The position numbers were made by a program, and so were the translations under genes. Below are positions 1 through 10,079 of a DNA stretch of 64,000 nt, piece after piece; within the stretch, counting starts at the first letter, position 1, and each line of letters opens with the position of its first letter. Location: positions 1-64,000 of the forward strand of contig JBCFYV010002369.1 in assembly GCA_039000515.1 (NCBI GenBank), in the 5' to 3' direction. The notes under the pieces are model-generated. The model worked only from the letters and a program-made list of their open reading frames with translations. It ran no database searches and had not been told where the DNA came from. The stretch comes from Timema cristinae. Lineage: Eukaryota > Arthropoda > Insecta > Phasmatodea > Timematidae.

Positions 1-436
1 AAAGAAACGGGTGTTAATTTTTTTAAATTTTCCCAAAAGATTTGGGGTCAAGGAAATTTTTCACTAGTGCCGCCACTCCCCCTTTTCATTATCTACCTTT
101 AAATTGAAAGCAAAATTTTTTTCAAACTTTTATATTTGTGACAAGTGTATTTCTTGTTAAAATTTGATACCCAAAATATTTTTTCAAGTTTTTTAAAATA
201 TTGTGACAAGTGTTTTTTTTGTTAAAAATTTCCAAAAAAGTCCGTAATAATTAAAGATGGGCCCCTGTATTAAAAATCCCAAAAATTATTAAACTGTTTA
301 CCGTTTAATTTAAACCAAAAAGGTGGGGCCCAAAATTTTTTTTTGTTTGGGGAAAAACCTAAGTGAACCAACCCCCGTGGGGGTTTTACGGCCGAGAAAA
401 AATTTAAAGCAAAAGTTTTAAGAAAAGAGAAAATTT
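1..436. other. Left flank of the Polinton, no gene seen
   Basis: AT-rich sequence with many stretched homopolymers. I see no gene or known repeat. It should hold the left copy of the 6-bp target duplication expected of a Polinton, but base errors prevent its recognition: the six bases before the TIR (431-436) do not match the six after the right end (17025-17030). Confidence 0.5.
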
Positions 437-550
437 AGAGCTTACGGGGCGAAATCCCCCCAAATTTATTCCCCTTTTGACCTTTAACCCCAAATTTTTG
501 GTGACGAAAACATTCCCGTGTTATGTTGAAAACATCCTGTTTTGAGTACC

Positions 551-595
551 GTGACCTATTTTTCCTCGGGATTGGCTGCTATAAATAGCCTCCTT
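551..595 (+). promoter_or_regulatory. Inward-facing CCAAT/TATA-like promoter module, left TIR outer copy
   Basis: Contains GTGACCTA, a TTTCCTC stretch, GATTGGCTG (inverted CCAAT box) and CTATAAATAG (TATA-like) within 45 bases, reading into the element. The same arrangement occurs four times, twice per TIR. The clean copy at 16878-16921 (reverse strand) carries CTATAAAATAG. Promoter function is inferred from motif composition and inward orientation. Confidence 0.45.
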
Positions 596-679
596 CCCCC
601 CCCCCAAATTTTGACCTTTTTTCCACACCGCCCCCCACATTGGTTCCTCTGCACAAGGCCCCAGCCTTCCCCCAACCCT

Positions 680-900
680 GGCCCAGTATCGGCCCGACAA
701 GACAAAAAGATAGATTTTTATTGCCCGGGCATCTTTTTTTTCCCCTGGGTGCCAGGGGGGCGGGCAGACAAGACGAGTTAGACAAGAATAGTTTATTGAG
801 GCAATCCCAAAGGGCAAGGGGTTTTTTTCCCTGGCGCCAGTAGTCAACCCGACAAGACAAGAATAGATATTGGGGGTCATTGCCCCAAAAAAACGGGGTT
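680..900 (+). repeat. ~75-90 bp subrepeats in left TIR
   Basis: Copies of a unit with core CCGACAAGACAAGAATAG recur at about 695, 768 and 857. GGCGCCAG lies on one side and a GAGGTCATTGCCC-like stretch on the other. Further copies follow at about 1310, 1398, 1470 and 1545. The inverted series is at 15840-16215 and 16600-16800. Confidence 0.75.
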
Positions 901-1115
901 TTCCCCCCTGGCGTTTTTTTTAAACGGAGGGCTCGGCACAAGTTTGCCAAAGGGTTTTACAAGCCAAAAAATGAACATCGGCTTTTCGGTCACAAGGCTC
1001 TGCCCCCCGGAACAACCAACTTTAAACCGCGCAAAGGTTTCTTTGGTGGTAATTTGGGGGAAATTTGTTCCAGAACCCCCCTCCCCTTCGCCCTCCCCTT
1101 ACCCCAAATTTTTTA

Positions 1116-1158
1116 GTGACCTACTTTCCTCATTGGTTGCTATAAAAATACCTTTCCC
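1116..1158 (+). promoter_or_regulatory. Inward-facing CCAAT/TATA-like promoter module, left TIR inner copy
   Basis: Second copy of the 551-595 module, 565 bases further in: GTGACCTACTTTCCT, ATTGGTTGC and TATAAAAATA. It is the TATA-like site nearest the left-arm genes. Function is inferred. Confidence 0.45.
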
Positions 1159-1650
1159 CCCCTTTTGGACCTCCTACCACTTCCGCCTCCCCCCTCCCCC
1201 CGATTTACCAACCCTGGACATTTTGGGTTCTTGATGATTTTTTTAATAGAAAATTGGGTCATTAACCCCGGAAAGGGAAATTTTTTTCCCGGGCCCAGTA
1301 TGTGGGCCCGACAAGCCCAAGAAAGATTTTTTTGGGGTTTTTCATTCCCTCGGGCATCGGGTTTTTTCCCTTTCCCAAATATTGGGGCCCCGAAAAACCA
1401 AGAATAAATCGGGGTCTTTCCCCGGGGGCCAACCCGGGTTTTTTTCCCCTGGCGCCAGTAGGGTCGGGCAGCCCAAGACAAGAATTAATATTGAGGTCTT
1501 TGCCCGGGGAAAACGGGGGTTTTCCCTGGCGCACTTGGGGGTCCACGACCAAAATAGTTTCTTGACCCAAAACCGGGGGTTTTTCCCAAATGACGTAACA
1601 TTGGGGTTTTAAAGTCGCAACCCGGCGCCGGGCGGGGGCAACAAACAAGT

Positions 1651-1900
1651 TGGGACAAGTCTAAAATCGTTTAGCCTGGGTTTTAAATAAACCCCGGATC
1701 TTTACATTCGGTCTTTTTCAATTTGAAATTTGGGCTAAAAAAATAAAGATCGAGATGATTTTTAAAACGCTCGGGGAAAAGGGGAAAAATTTAAAGTAAT
1801 TTTTTAATTTTTTTGGGTTTAAATTTTAATGGTTTCATAATTTAAATTAAACAGTCCCCTGTACGGGTGGTATTCCCCTTTTTTCTTTTTTTTAATGAGG
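1651..1900. other. AT-rich spacer inside left TIR boundary
   Basis: No gene or repeat is recognisable; T- and A-runs dominate. Confidence 0.4.
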
Positions 1901-2340
1901 ACCCATGACGCTGGGCGTGGCGGCGAAATTCTGGGGATCCCACAAACCCTGGCCCAAGTTGATGCAATTTACAATGAGGGGATATGTGGGAGCGGATGGG
2001 GGACTGGTCCAGGGGTAATTACTCCTATGATAGACTTGCCAGGGGTGTTTTTTTTTTTTCCCGTAAAGGGTTAAATTAATATGTATTTATTTAATTTCGG
2101 GACTACGGGGAACCATATGGCTGGAGGGGCCCTTTCGGGGCGGGCGGGGCAAACAGGCGGGCCGAATCTCCCCAGCCGGGGGCCCCGCCCCCAATTCTGA
2201 GCCACCCACGACCGCTGACAAAACCCAAGGCCCTCCCAGGCATCCTCTCCCCTGCGCCCCTATCGCCAGCGCCCCCCCTCTTTTGGGAAAAATTTTTGGA
2301 CAACCATCGACGGGCTGAAAATGTAAGAAACCACTAGTTT
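1900..2340 (+). other. GC-rich, possibly coding block, unidentified
   Basis: A sharp GC-rich island between AT-rich spacers. On the + strand parts read as glycine-rich then proline/arginine-rich peptide (for example around 1960-2030 and 2105-2290); the minus strand has a 66-codon open frame. It may be a low-complexity Polinton accessory protein, perhaps with a T-rich interruption at 2045-2060, or a GC-rich non-coding segment. I do not recognise it. Confidence 0.25.
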
Positions 2341-2459
2341 AAAAATATACAATATTGTACTCTGCTCCTCTCCCTCACGAAAACATATTTATAAGGGTTA
2401 CTAAGTTCAAACCTCTTGCCCGCTGCCCCTTTTAAAGTAAATTTGTAACTAAGTTTTTA

Positions 2460-3060
2460 GGGGAACAAGGAGAATGGGGGAAAAATTTAAAAATATTTTC
2501 AGGGGGGTCTATAAATTTTAAAAGTGGGAGGGGTTTTTCTAATAATTTTCCACTCTCCCTCTATGAAAAATTTCGGGTGCCTTTTCCCTTTAATTCAGGT
2601 TACAGTTTTTTTAAAATTGTCAACAAAAAAAATTTTCTCTAACATTAAAAAAAATTTTAAAAGTTTAAAAAAATATTACATGGGAATTTATTTTAAAAAA
2701 GTTTTTTCTAAAAAGATTTCCATTCTCCTCCTTGCAAAATAGGGTCCACCCCACGCGGGAAAAAATTAAAAATATTGTTTAGGGGGTCTAGGAATTTAGG
2801 GTGGGGGGTTTTTTTTCAAATAGTTTTTCCATTCTACCCCCTTTTAAAAAAAGGCATTTTGCACTTCCCAAAATTCGGGAAACATTTTATTTTTTTAAAT
2901 GCCAACCCAAAAATATTTCAAAAATTTAAACAAATATTTTAAATTTGGGTATTTAATATTACATAGTATTTTTAATTTGAAATTTTTTTCTAATAGATTT
3001 TCCATTCCCCTTCCTTGAAAAATGCGGTGCACTTCCCCAATTTTTGGCTTACAGTTTTAA
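2460..3060 (+). repeat. ~281-bp tandem repeat with SINE-tail-like sequence
   Basis: The stretch AGGGGGTCTA(T/G) ... TTTTCCA(C/T)TCT occurs at about 2501-2560 and again at 2782-2835. Four copies of a CCATTCTCCCT-like motif lie at about 2548, 2719, 2827 and 3000, followed by GGGTGC/GGTGCACTTCC. This matches the 3' half of the SINE seen cleanly at 54719-54932 (CTACTCTCCCTCTATGCAAA). Confidence 0.5.
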
Positions 3061-3380
3061 GTACTAATTTTTTTTGGGTGTAAATTTTAAATTTTATTAT
3101 GAAAACCCAAAATATATATTTTTGCGCACAAAAATTTACCCGGGCCTGTTTTGGGCTATAGCGTTTGTTTCGTGTAGACCAAACGGCCCGCCCAAAAAGA
3201 TTTTAAGGGGTTTCAAAATCTTGCCTTTTTAAACCCGGGGATTAAATTTTCCACAAATTTTGGGGGAAAATGTTGGTTTCAGTTAAAGCAATTATGTAAA
3301 AAAATTTTTAAAAAAAAATTACGCGCATTTTTAAAAAAACAGTGTTTTTTTTGAAAAGTTTTTAAAAGTTGAATTGGAGA
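3061..3380. other. Spacer, nothing recognised
   Basis: Mixed AT-rich sequence with a short GC-richer patch near 3140-3200. No supported feature. Confidence 0.35.
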
Positions 3381-3387
3381 CCGAAAA

Positions 3388-3714
3388 ATGGGGGGAACGG
3401 TCTTCCCCCCCACCCCGGCTACTAGTCCCGCTCACCCACTGCGGGAGCGTTTCTGCAACCCAGGGAGAAGGGTGACGAGTCCCAGCACAGTCGGGAGACG
3501 GGGATCGTGGAGCCGGCAAACACGGGACCACTTGGGCCCCTTTCCAAACGGGGATTTGGGGCCCCGGGAAAAGTCAAAAATTTGGGGCATTGCAAAAGGG
3601 CGTCCCCTCTTCGTTTTTGTTAAAGAGGGGAAATTAAAAACAATGAGGTTTTCTTTTATCCCGGTAAAAAAAATTAAACCGAACAGTTTGGGGTGCTCCA
3701 GCAAGGGGTCGTGA
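3388..3714 (+). pseudogene. Coding-like segment upstream of the polymerase, unidentified
   Basis: A GC-richer stretch with a 108-codon open + frame, rich in Arg, Ser, Pro and Gly in its first two thirds and Lys-rich at its end. It could be a separate small gene or the N-terminal extension of the polymerase that follows. No motif is recognised, and frame errors make the product uncertain. Confidence 0.25.
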
Positions 3715-3859
3715 CCTTTAAAGTTGGCTTAAGAAAAAAAATTACTTTTTTTGCCCATCGGCTGCAGGACCATGCGTTAGCCCCCGATGCCCAAACGTAG
3801 CTTACTTTTTTTAAACACACAAACTCTACGTTAAAGCCTTGTACGTCTCTTTTTAGGGG

Positions 3860-6800
3860 GAGCGACCATTAACGCCCGACCCGGGCTTGAAAATTTTTAA
3901 GTCGCTTTGTTGCAAATTTAAAATCCTTTTTTGAGAAACAGCCCCCCTGCAAAAATTTTCGCCACTTAAAGGAGCCTCTTGGGAGGGGAAAACGAAAATT
4001 GGGGATAAACTCGTTCCCGCAAAGCACTATACCTTTAAAAAACCAAGGATCAAAAAGATTCAAAAGGGAACGACCCCCTTTGCCAAAGCCCTTTCTTTGG
4101 GTTTTCCCGCCAAAGCTATAGGGCCCAAAAAAAAGAACCAGGATGCATGGTTTGGAACACCTTTAAAAAAATTTTAAAGGGGGCCGAAATATTCAAAAAT
4201 ACAAAGCAAAAAATTTTAGGGCCAAAGGGCCCGGTGAATTTTTTTAAAAGGGTTGGTGGCTAACCGAGTGAAAAAATTTTAAAACATCCCCCCTCCAAAT
4301 TACAAAACCCCACGGGTTTTTCGGGGAACCGTGGGGGGGAGCCCAGGTCATTGGGGGGGCCTACTCCCCGAACATTTTTTTAAGGGCACCTTGTTTTGGT
4401 ATTTTCCCCGAGGGAAAAGCAAAACAATTTTTATTATAACATCCTTGACAGCCGCTTTTTAAAAGGGGCTCTTATTTTGCCGGGGGTGAGTTGGCCGTGG
4501 GGCCGTTCAAAACAAAAAAACGACCCCAAATGGGCAAACCGTGTGAAAAAAGGGCCCTACGCTAAAGGGGTTTTTTGTAGGGAAAGGCCTTTTTCTTTTG
4601 GGGGCTTTGGGTTTCCCACAAACCAGACGTGTTTTTGATAACCAAAACGTCCCGGTTTTTTCACGGCCCACAGGTTTGTTATGTTAAAAAAGGGGTTTCG
4701 AGGTATGGGGGGAATTTTTTCCCATTTTTGGAAAAATCAAATTTTTCACAATAGGTGTTATAACTTTTTGAGAGTTCGAAAAACCCAATCCCCCTTTTTT
4801 GGTCATTTTCGCATAAGAAGCAGGGGCCCCAAATCCAAGCCGTCACGGGAAAAAAGAAATTTTTAAGTTTGTGTTCTATGTTTTTGGAATGCAGACAAAA
4901 ACGCTTTTTCAAGGTGCGGCGGGGCACGTACTTGCACGAACCTAACCCTTTTTCGTGCAAACTTGTTGTAAGGCTTGTGTTCAAATAGATGCAAATAAAT
5001 ATAAAAAGAAACCGACTGTGGGGCGATGGGACTCGAAAATTTTCAAGGGTGAAAACCACAAGGGCCCAAATTTTTTTAAAATTTATAGAAAAAAAATTAA
5101 ACTTAAAATTTTTAAAGGGATATCACCCCCCCCGGCCATAACGCAAAATCCTATAAAGGAAATTTTTTTAAGAACATGAGGAGGAAAAAAAAGGGACCCC
5201 AAAAGAACTTATAATGAACGGGGGGGAAAATAAAGTCCATTTTAGGGCCCCCGTCCACTTTAGCCCTCACTGAACTTTTTTCCCCCCGGGAATGCCCGCT
5301 GCCCAAAAACCCAAAAAATTTCCCGGCGGGGACGGGGTCTTTCCCAAGGGACTTTTCCCCCATTTTTTTTCAATAAAAAAAAAAACGCGGGTAAAGGGCC
5401 CCCTTGCCGCCAAAGGAGAAAAACGGAAACGCAGATGTCATTTTGGGGGAAAGGAACCCCTTTTGAGAAGTGGTAGGGACCGTTGGTAAAAAGAAAATTA
5501 TTTTTTTTTGTTTTTAAAGGATTTGGGAACTGTTTTTGTGTAAAAAGATGAGGGGAACCCTAGGGAAAGGGCCCCCTGTTTTTTAGAGACATTCCGGAGG
5601 AAAGAAAAGGGTGGATCCTTTCAGAGAGGCGGGGAACCTTAGCTGGAGCGGCCATTTGGTTTTAAAACCGCCAAAAACATCTTAAGGAAAAAATACAACG
5701 GTAATTCCCAAACCCGGTGGCTACCCGGCGCAGACCAACATGCAGGGTCGCTGTAAAATTTCTCTGCTGGGGGGCCCATCAGCGGTGTCCCCCAAAATTT
5801 TTTCATGGGGGGTAAGGGCCCCGTGAGGAAAAAGGTGTTAGGGCGACTGTAGTGGTGTTTTAAAGCTGGAGAAAAAACCCCACCTTCTTCCATTTTTGGG
5901 GGCTTTTTTTTTGGCACTTTTCCCTTCCCTTTTAACCCTGACAGGACCCCCCCCCGTCAAAAAAACCCCCCCACAAACCCATGGAGACGCTTTTGGGGCG
6001 ACCATGGTTTTTTTTGGGGAAAAGTTTAAGAATCCCCGGCTACACGGCCCGTAGAGATGTGGAGTGATTTTTTAATGCGATAAACCCCACAGACAAAGGA
6101 TTTGCAGAAATTTTGGGTACCCGCACGAGGTGTTACCAAGGAACCTTTTCGCCCCAGGGAGCATTTTTTGGGGGGGCGTCCCAAATTTGTTTTAACTCTT
6201 CCACAAAACCCGACCTTTTTTGGGGAAAGAGAAGATAAAGTATTTGATTTTTGGTTCATTTGGTAATTTTCCAAACGTTTGCAAGTAAAAAAAAATACCC
6301 ATTTCGGCCACCCCAAAAATTTCCGGGGAACCCAAAATTTTCCCTCTATAGATCAAGTAAAAAGGCATAGCCAAATTTACAGGACGCCTCCGCGAGATTT
6401 ATTCCTCCCGGGTTTTGCCAAACCCGGATGCACACAAGCAATGTTAAACTTGTGCGGGAAAAAATGGGGGGAGGAAAAAAAAACCAAAGGGCGCGTGCCC
6501 AGCACAACACAAAAAACGAGGGTTGCCCAGGTTTCTGGGTGATTGCCCAAAAGGGGGAAAAGGGCCTTTGAGAAAGGTTTCCCCTTTTGAAGCGTGCACG
6601 AATGGGGGTCTTATCGGTTTTTACCGTCAGTTTCCTTCTGGCGCCTTTTCCCCGGGGTACTTTGAAATTTTTTTAAAAAAATTAAACAAAAAGCCAGGGA
6701 TCCCCAGAGGGGGGTACCTCACAAGGGGGAAAAGTTTAGTTTTAAAATTCAAAATTATGAGAAAAGGGGGGGGTTTAAAACTAGATTTCGCTCTGTTTTT

Positions 6801-7624
6801 TTAAAAACCCTGGTTCTCCGCCCTCGGGCTAAATTTTTTTTTAAAACACAAAGGGGAAATTTTTGGGCAAAGACCCGATTTACCACCCCAAACCTTGAAA
6901 AACGACTATCGGGGCGTCCAAAAAACCGAGGGAAACCCGCCCTCACCGGGGAAAGGTAAATTGATGTAAAGGAGGAGGTTTAAAGGTTTCCCTCAATTAA
7001 AAAGGATGCCGAGACGCGTTTCCCAAACCCCTAAAAACGTGTGGGGGAGGCGGCAAAACACTGCAAATGGTTTAGGTTGCACTTAAACGGGCACCCTTTT
7101 AACAATTGGGGGACCTTTTTTTTAAATATCAAAACGATAGCTTTCCCTTTTCACCGAACCCCCCGGTGATTGGATGTCCACCGACCGGAGACTTTTGGGT
7201 TGACCCCACGAAAAACTTCAGGATTACGGTCCGGGAAGCTACATTAGCGCCTTTTATCTGGGTTGGTCCCAAAAATTACGTTTCCCGATTTTGTTTGGGC
7301 GGCATCCTCCCAAAAAACAAAAACGGTGGGGAAAGGGTTCCCCCGGGATCACCAAAAACAAGGGGCAACCGGAACGATGTTAATTTTGAAGTTTTGAAAG
7401 GAGGGTCACCAAACCGGCTGGGGAAAAGGGATACAACAGATACCGCACAAAATTTAAAAAAGGTTTTGCGACTGAAATTTACCTTTTTCGCAGACAAAAT
7501 TTCCCCGGCCCGGGAAAACCCCAAAAGGGCCGGATCCCCAAAAAATTTTTTAATACGTTCCCCGTTTGGGTATCAAGTCCTTGAAAACCCGTTTCCGCCA
7601 CGAAAAAAAAAGGTGCTTATTTAG
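3860..7624 (+). pseudogene. Protein-primed family B DNA polymerase (Polinton pPolB), frame-broken in this assembly
   Basis: Replicates the element from a protein primer. Landmarks appear in correct order but in different frames. A Cys-rich stretch sits at 4964-4981, as in the Polinton exonuclease-domain region. KGLFPHFF is at 5346-5369, a signature of this family. A degenerate motif A region (FxSxxP-like) at ~6245-6290 is followed by GHPK (6306-6317) and PPRDLFLP (6387-6410). An NPG start of motif B lies at 6806-6814. YQNDS at 7127-7141 stands where motif C (YxDTDS) belongs, and GPKNY is at 7265-7279, typical of the C-terminal part. The last frame ends at a stop at 7622-7624, ~165 codons after motif C, as expected. 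The 5' end is uncertain (3.4-4.4 kb); 3860 is chosen from the usual ~1100-1250 residue length. The altered motif C may be sequencing error rather than inactivation. Confidence 0.85.
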
Positions 7625-8385
7625 ACGGCTGAATAACCATCTTTTTTTCTTTCCCCCAAAACAGTTCCACGGACATCCTTTTTTCAAAGTTTAAATTTTT
7701 TTTTTCATATTTTTTTTTCATGAAAAAAAGGCTTTTTTTTTTATTTTTTTTTTATCCCCCGGGGATACTTTTTTATTTTTTTTTTTATTTCCCATTTACA
7801 GTCCTCCCCTACCTATTTTTTTTTACCCAATTTTATTTATTTGTATATATTTTTTAATTATAATAAATTGTTTGTATTATTTTTTTTTTTTAAAATTCTA
7901 ATAAATTTTTTGTGTAAAAATTTTTTTTCCTTTCAAAGTAAAAGTAAAAATAAACCGTTTGTATAAATCTTTTTTTTAAATCTATTCAAAAATATTTTAA
8001 TAAACTGTAATAAAAAATTTTATTTTTTTAAAAATTGAAACCTATTTTTTTAGTCCCGGAGGACAAATTCCCCCCCCCCCCCCCCCATTTTGTAAATATT
8101 CACAGTAATACTTTCCATGTTTTTAAAATAAATTTTGGGAAACCCAAAACCAGTTAGGGTTTTAACCCCAAAATAATTAAATTTTGGAAATTTTCCCCCG
8201 GTAAAACCTTACACTGTTTAAAAAATTTTTTTTTCTTTACCAAATAAAAATTGTAAAAATTGTTATGTTTTTTTTTTAACGTCTAAACCCCCCCCACACC
8301 TCCCTCCTATCCATAAATCCCAACCCCTTTCAAAAAAAAAAATTAACCCCCTTTTATAAGCCAGCCCTCAAACTTTAAGGACAAT
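7625..8385. other. AT-rich intergenic spacer between polymerase and ATPase
   Basis: Very T- and A-rich, with long T runs (7690-7800) and a C run near 8070. No coding signal. Such a spacer could hold a transcription terminator for the polymerase and a promoter for the downstream block; AATAAA-like signals are frequent but uninformative at this AT content. Confidence 0.45.
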
Positions 8386-9010
8386 TAAAAACATCCATTT
8401 CGGCCACATAAAGCGGCCCGTCCGTGTGGAAAGTCATTTTTTTAAACAGACTTTTTTCCGTCATTTGGGAAACCACAATGTTCCTTTAAAATTTTGAAAA
8501 AAAACCCAAAAGGGTTATTATGCTTTAAAGGAAAAACCGGGATTCAAAACAAGACGGGACAAGTCCCCACGTCAAAATTCTGTAAGGGTTTCCCGGAAAG
8601 GGATAGGGGTCTGAAATGATTCCCCACAGCTTTTTAAACCTGCAACCTGGATGGGGAAAAAGCCAACAAAAGTGGTCTCGATCTTTTCCCCCAAAAGGAT
8701 GCCCCCAATCAAAAATTACGTCATGTCCCTTTACCCAAAATTATTCCCAAATCGGGAAAGGGGCCAAAGAATTTTTCCCTTTAAACGCACTTTAAAAATC
8801 TTTCTTTTTAAAAATCCCAAGGGAAAAAACTCAGATTAAACCACTTTGACGACAAGTCTGTCCTGAAAACCCCCGTGTTTTTTACAAGGGCTTACCCGAT
8901 GCTACAAGTACGCCTCACGGCTATAAAATTCCCAAGATTTCAAACAAGGTTTCACCGGAATGGGTTTAGATATAAAAAACCCACAAATGTCGGCTGCTGG
9001 GGTGTAACTA
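8386..9010 (+). pseudogene. FtsK/HerA-type genome-packaging ATPase of the Polinton
   Basis: Expected to drive packaging of the element's DNA into a capsid. A Walker A-like region lies at 8415-8439: GPS-like codons, then CGKSF (8425-8439), straddling a frame break. LFKNP (8804-8818) matches the family's FKNP stretch. DATSTPHGY (8898-8924) matches the conserved Ala-Thr...Pro-His-Gly-Tyr stretch near the C-terminus. Spacing between these landmarks (~125 and ~30 codons) fits the family. The Walker B region is unreadable. Length (~200 codons visible) is close to, perhaps slightly under, the usual ~240-280. It follows the polymerase and precedes the small virion-type gene on the same strand. Both ends are approximate. 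Confidence 0.7.
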
Positions 9011-9069
9011 CCGCGCAAAAGCTATAAAAAAAAAACCGAATTCCTTCCCCGCTTTTCAGATCATTTCAT

Positions 9070-9407
9070 AACCAAGGGGTCCCCCAAAAAGGGTGAAGCA
9101 GGGACCCCTTCACGTGCGATTTATCGCATGAACCCCGCAGCAACGTGTCCCCCTTGGGTGAAAACGGGCCCACAAGAAAACCCGTTTGACTCTGTTTGCC
9201 CAGTGTGCCTTTCAACACTTTAAAAAACGGTTTCCGCGAAAAAATGCCAGAAGACAAAGTTTTCGTGCTCACAACAGGGGTTGCGCAAGCGGGAAAGAGG
9301 AAGTGCTGGAAGAAGAAGAACGAAACTCTTTAAAAGGAGGAGCGTTCTTGCCCTTACTTTTAGCCCCTCTAATCAGCGGGGGCCTCGTTCCTTTTTTTAA
9401 CAAGTAA
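9070..9407 (+). pseudogene. Small Polinton protein with basic middle and hydrophobic Gly/Leu/Pro-rich C-terminus
   Basis: The final frame (9186-9407) has a basic segment (KKRFPRKNARRQ), an acidic stretch (EEVLEEEE), and ends with GGAFLPLLLAPLISGG shortly before the stop. Short proteins of ~100-120 residues with a basic region and a GGFLPxLLxPL-type end occur beside structural genes in many invertebrate Polintons. Their function is not established to my knowledge; a core/minor virion role is conceivable. The upstream start is uncertain because of frame breaks. Confidence 0.55.
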
Positions 9408-9411
9408 AAAA

Positions 9412-10010
9412 ATGGAACACACAAAAAGAAAATATTTGGGGGTCCCCGGAAAAATTTCACCTTTTTCAGCAACACCCCCAACAAACCCGGGTTCGGCAAC
9501 AAATCTATGGTCCCGAGTTTTTGGGCAAGGAAAAGGAAAAAAAAACTCCTTTAAAACTTTAAAGACAATCCCAATGGCCTTTTTTTCCAAAAAATTTCTA
9601 CCGCTATCCCCCACTTTAGGTCAACCCACCGCCCTCTGAAAAACCCCCACCACTACCACCCCGAAATGTCTTAAAATTTCCCCCCCCAAATGGGACTTAA
9701 TACCCTTTTTCCACACAGGCACTAAAAAAAACTGGGGAAAATTTAAATAGAACTATTAAAGTCCCCGAGGGGCATCTCTTGGGGGTCAAACGGAGAAGTG
9801 AAATATTCAAGATACGCCTCTTCTGGAATTTCCCAAAATTTTGGATTTAGTCAACGATCGGTCAAGCAAAAAGACACAGCGAACCGTCAGGGGGGGCGAA
9901 GTTTTTCACGGGGGCGGGAAAATATAAACGTTTCCGAAAGAATTTATTGTTTAACCCGAAACGTTTTGGGGCCCCCTTAAAAGATCCGACCCCCGAACCA
10001 ACCCCCCCTT
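9412..10010 (+). pseudogene. Unidentified Polinton ORF region upstream of integrase
   Basis: Begins with an ATG at 9412, five bases after the preceding stop, and reads as a Lys-rich peptide containing YLGVPGKISPF. Coding-like composition continues, frame-broken, to about 10010. Polintons often carry a short ORF directly before the integrase whose start resembles 'LVPEE'; the N-terminal reading here is compatible with that, but weakly. No domain is recognised. Confidence 0.35.
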
Positions 10011-10079
10011 TCACACCCTCGCAAAAACCCCCAAAAAAGAAAAACTGAAAAGTGGGGCGAAAACCGGGGGGCTGCCGTT

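Larger units (their letters stand above)
437..1650 (+). repeat. Left terminal inverted repeat of the Polinton
   Basis: The reverse complement of 15790-17024 aligns along this stretch. Shared landmarks in order are AGCTTAC at the tip, a TGACG/TGTTATGTTG block near 500-530, the CCAAT/TATA-like motif at 551-595, repeated CCGACAAGACAAGAATAG-type subrepeats, a second CCAAT/TATA-like motif at 1116-1158, more subrepeats, and an inner CCCGGCGCC block near 1620-1640. Its length (1214) nearly equals the right repeat (1235). It is much noisier than the right copy because it lies in the distorted part of the assembly. Confidence 0.9.

Noticed and set aside
521..1648. Several open frames of 70-128 codons on both strands near the left end
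   Set aside because: They lie entirely in the terminal inverted repeat and its subrepeats; frames are open on both strands because of GC-rich repetition, and the right TIR does not preserve them as a common protein.
3388..3714. Annotating this as the definite polymerase N-terminus
   Set aside because: No polymerase motif lies here, and the distance to the first recognised block (4964) would make the protein longer than usual; kept as an unidentified coding-like segment.
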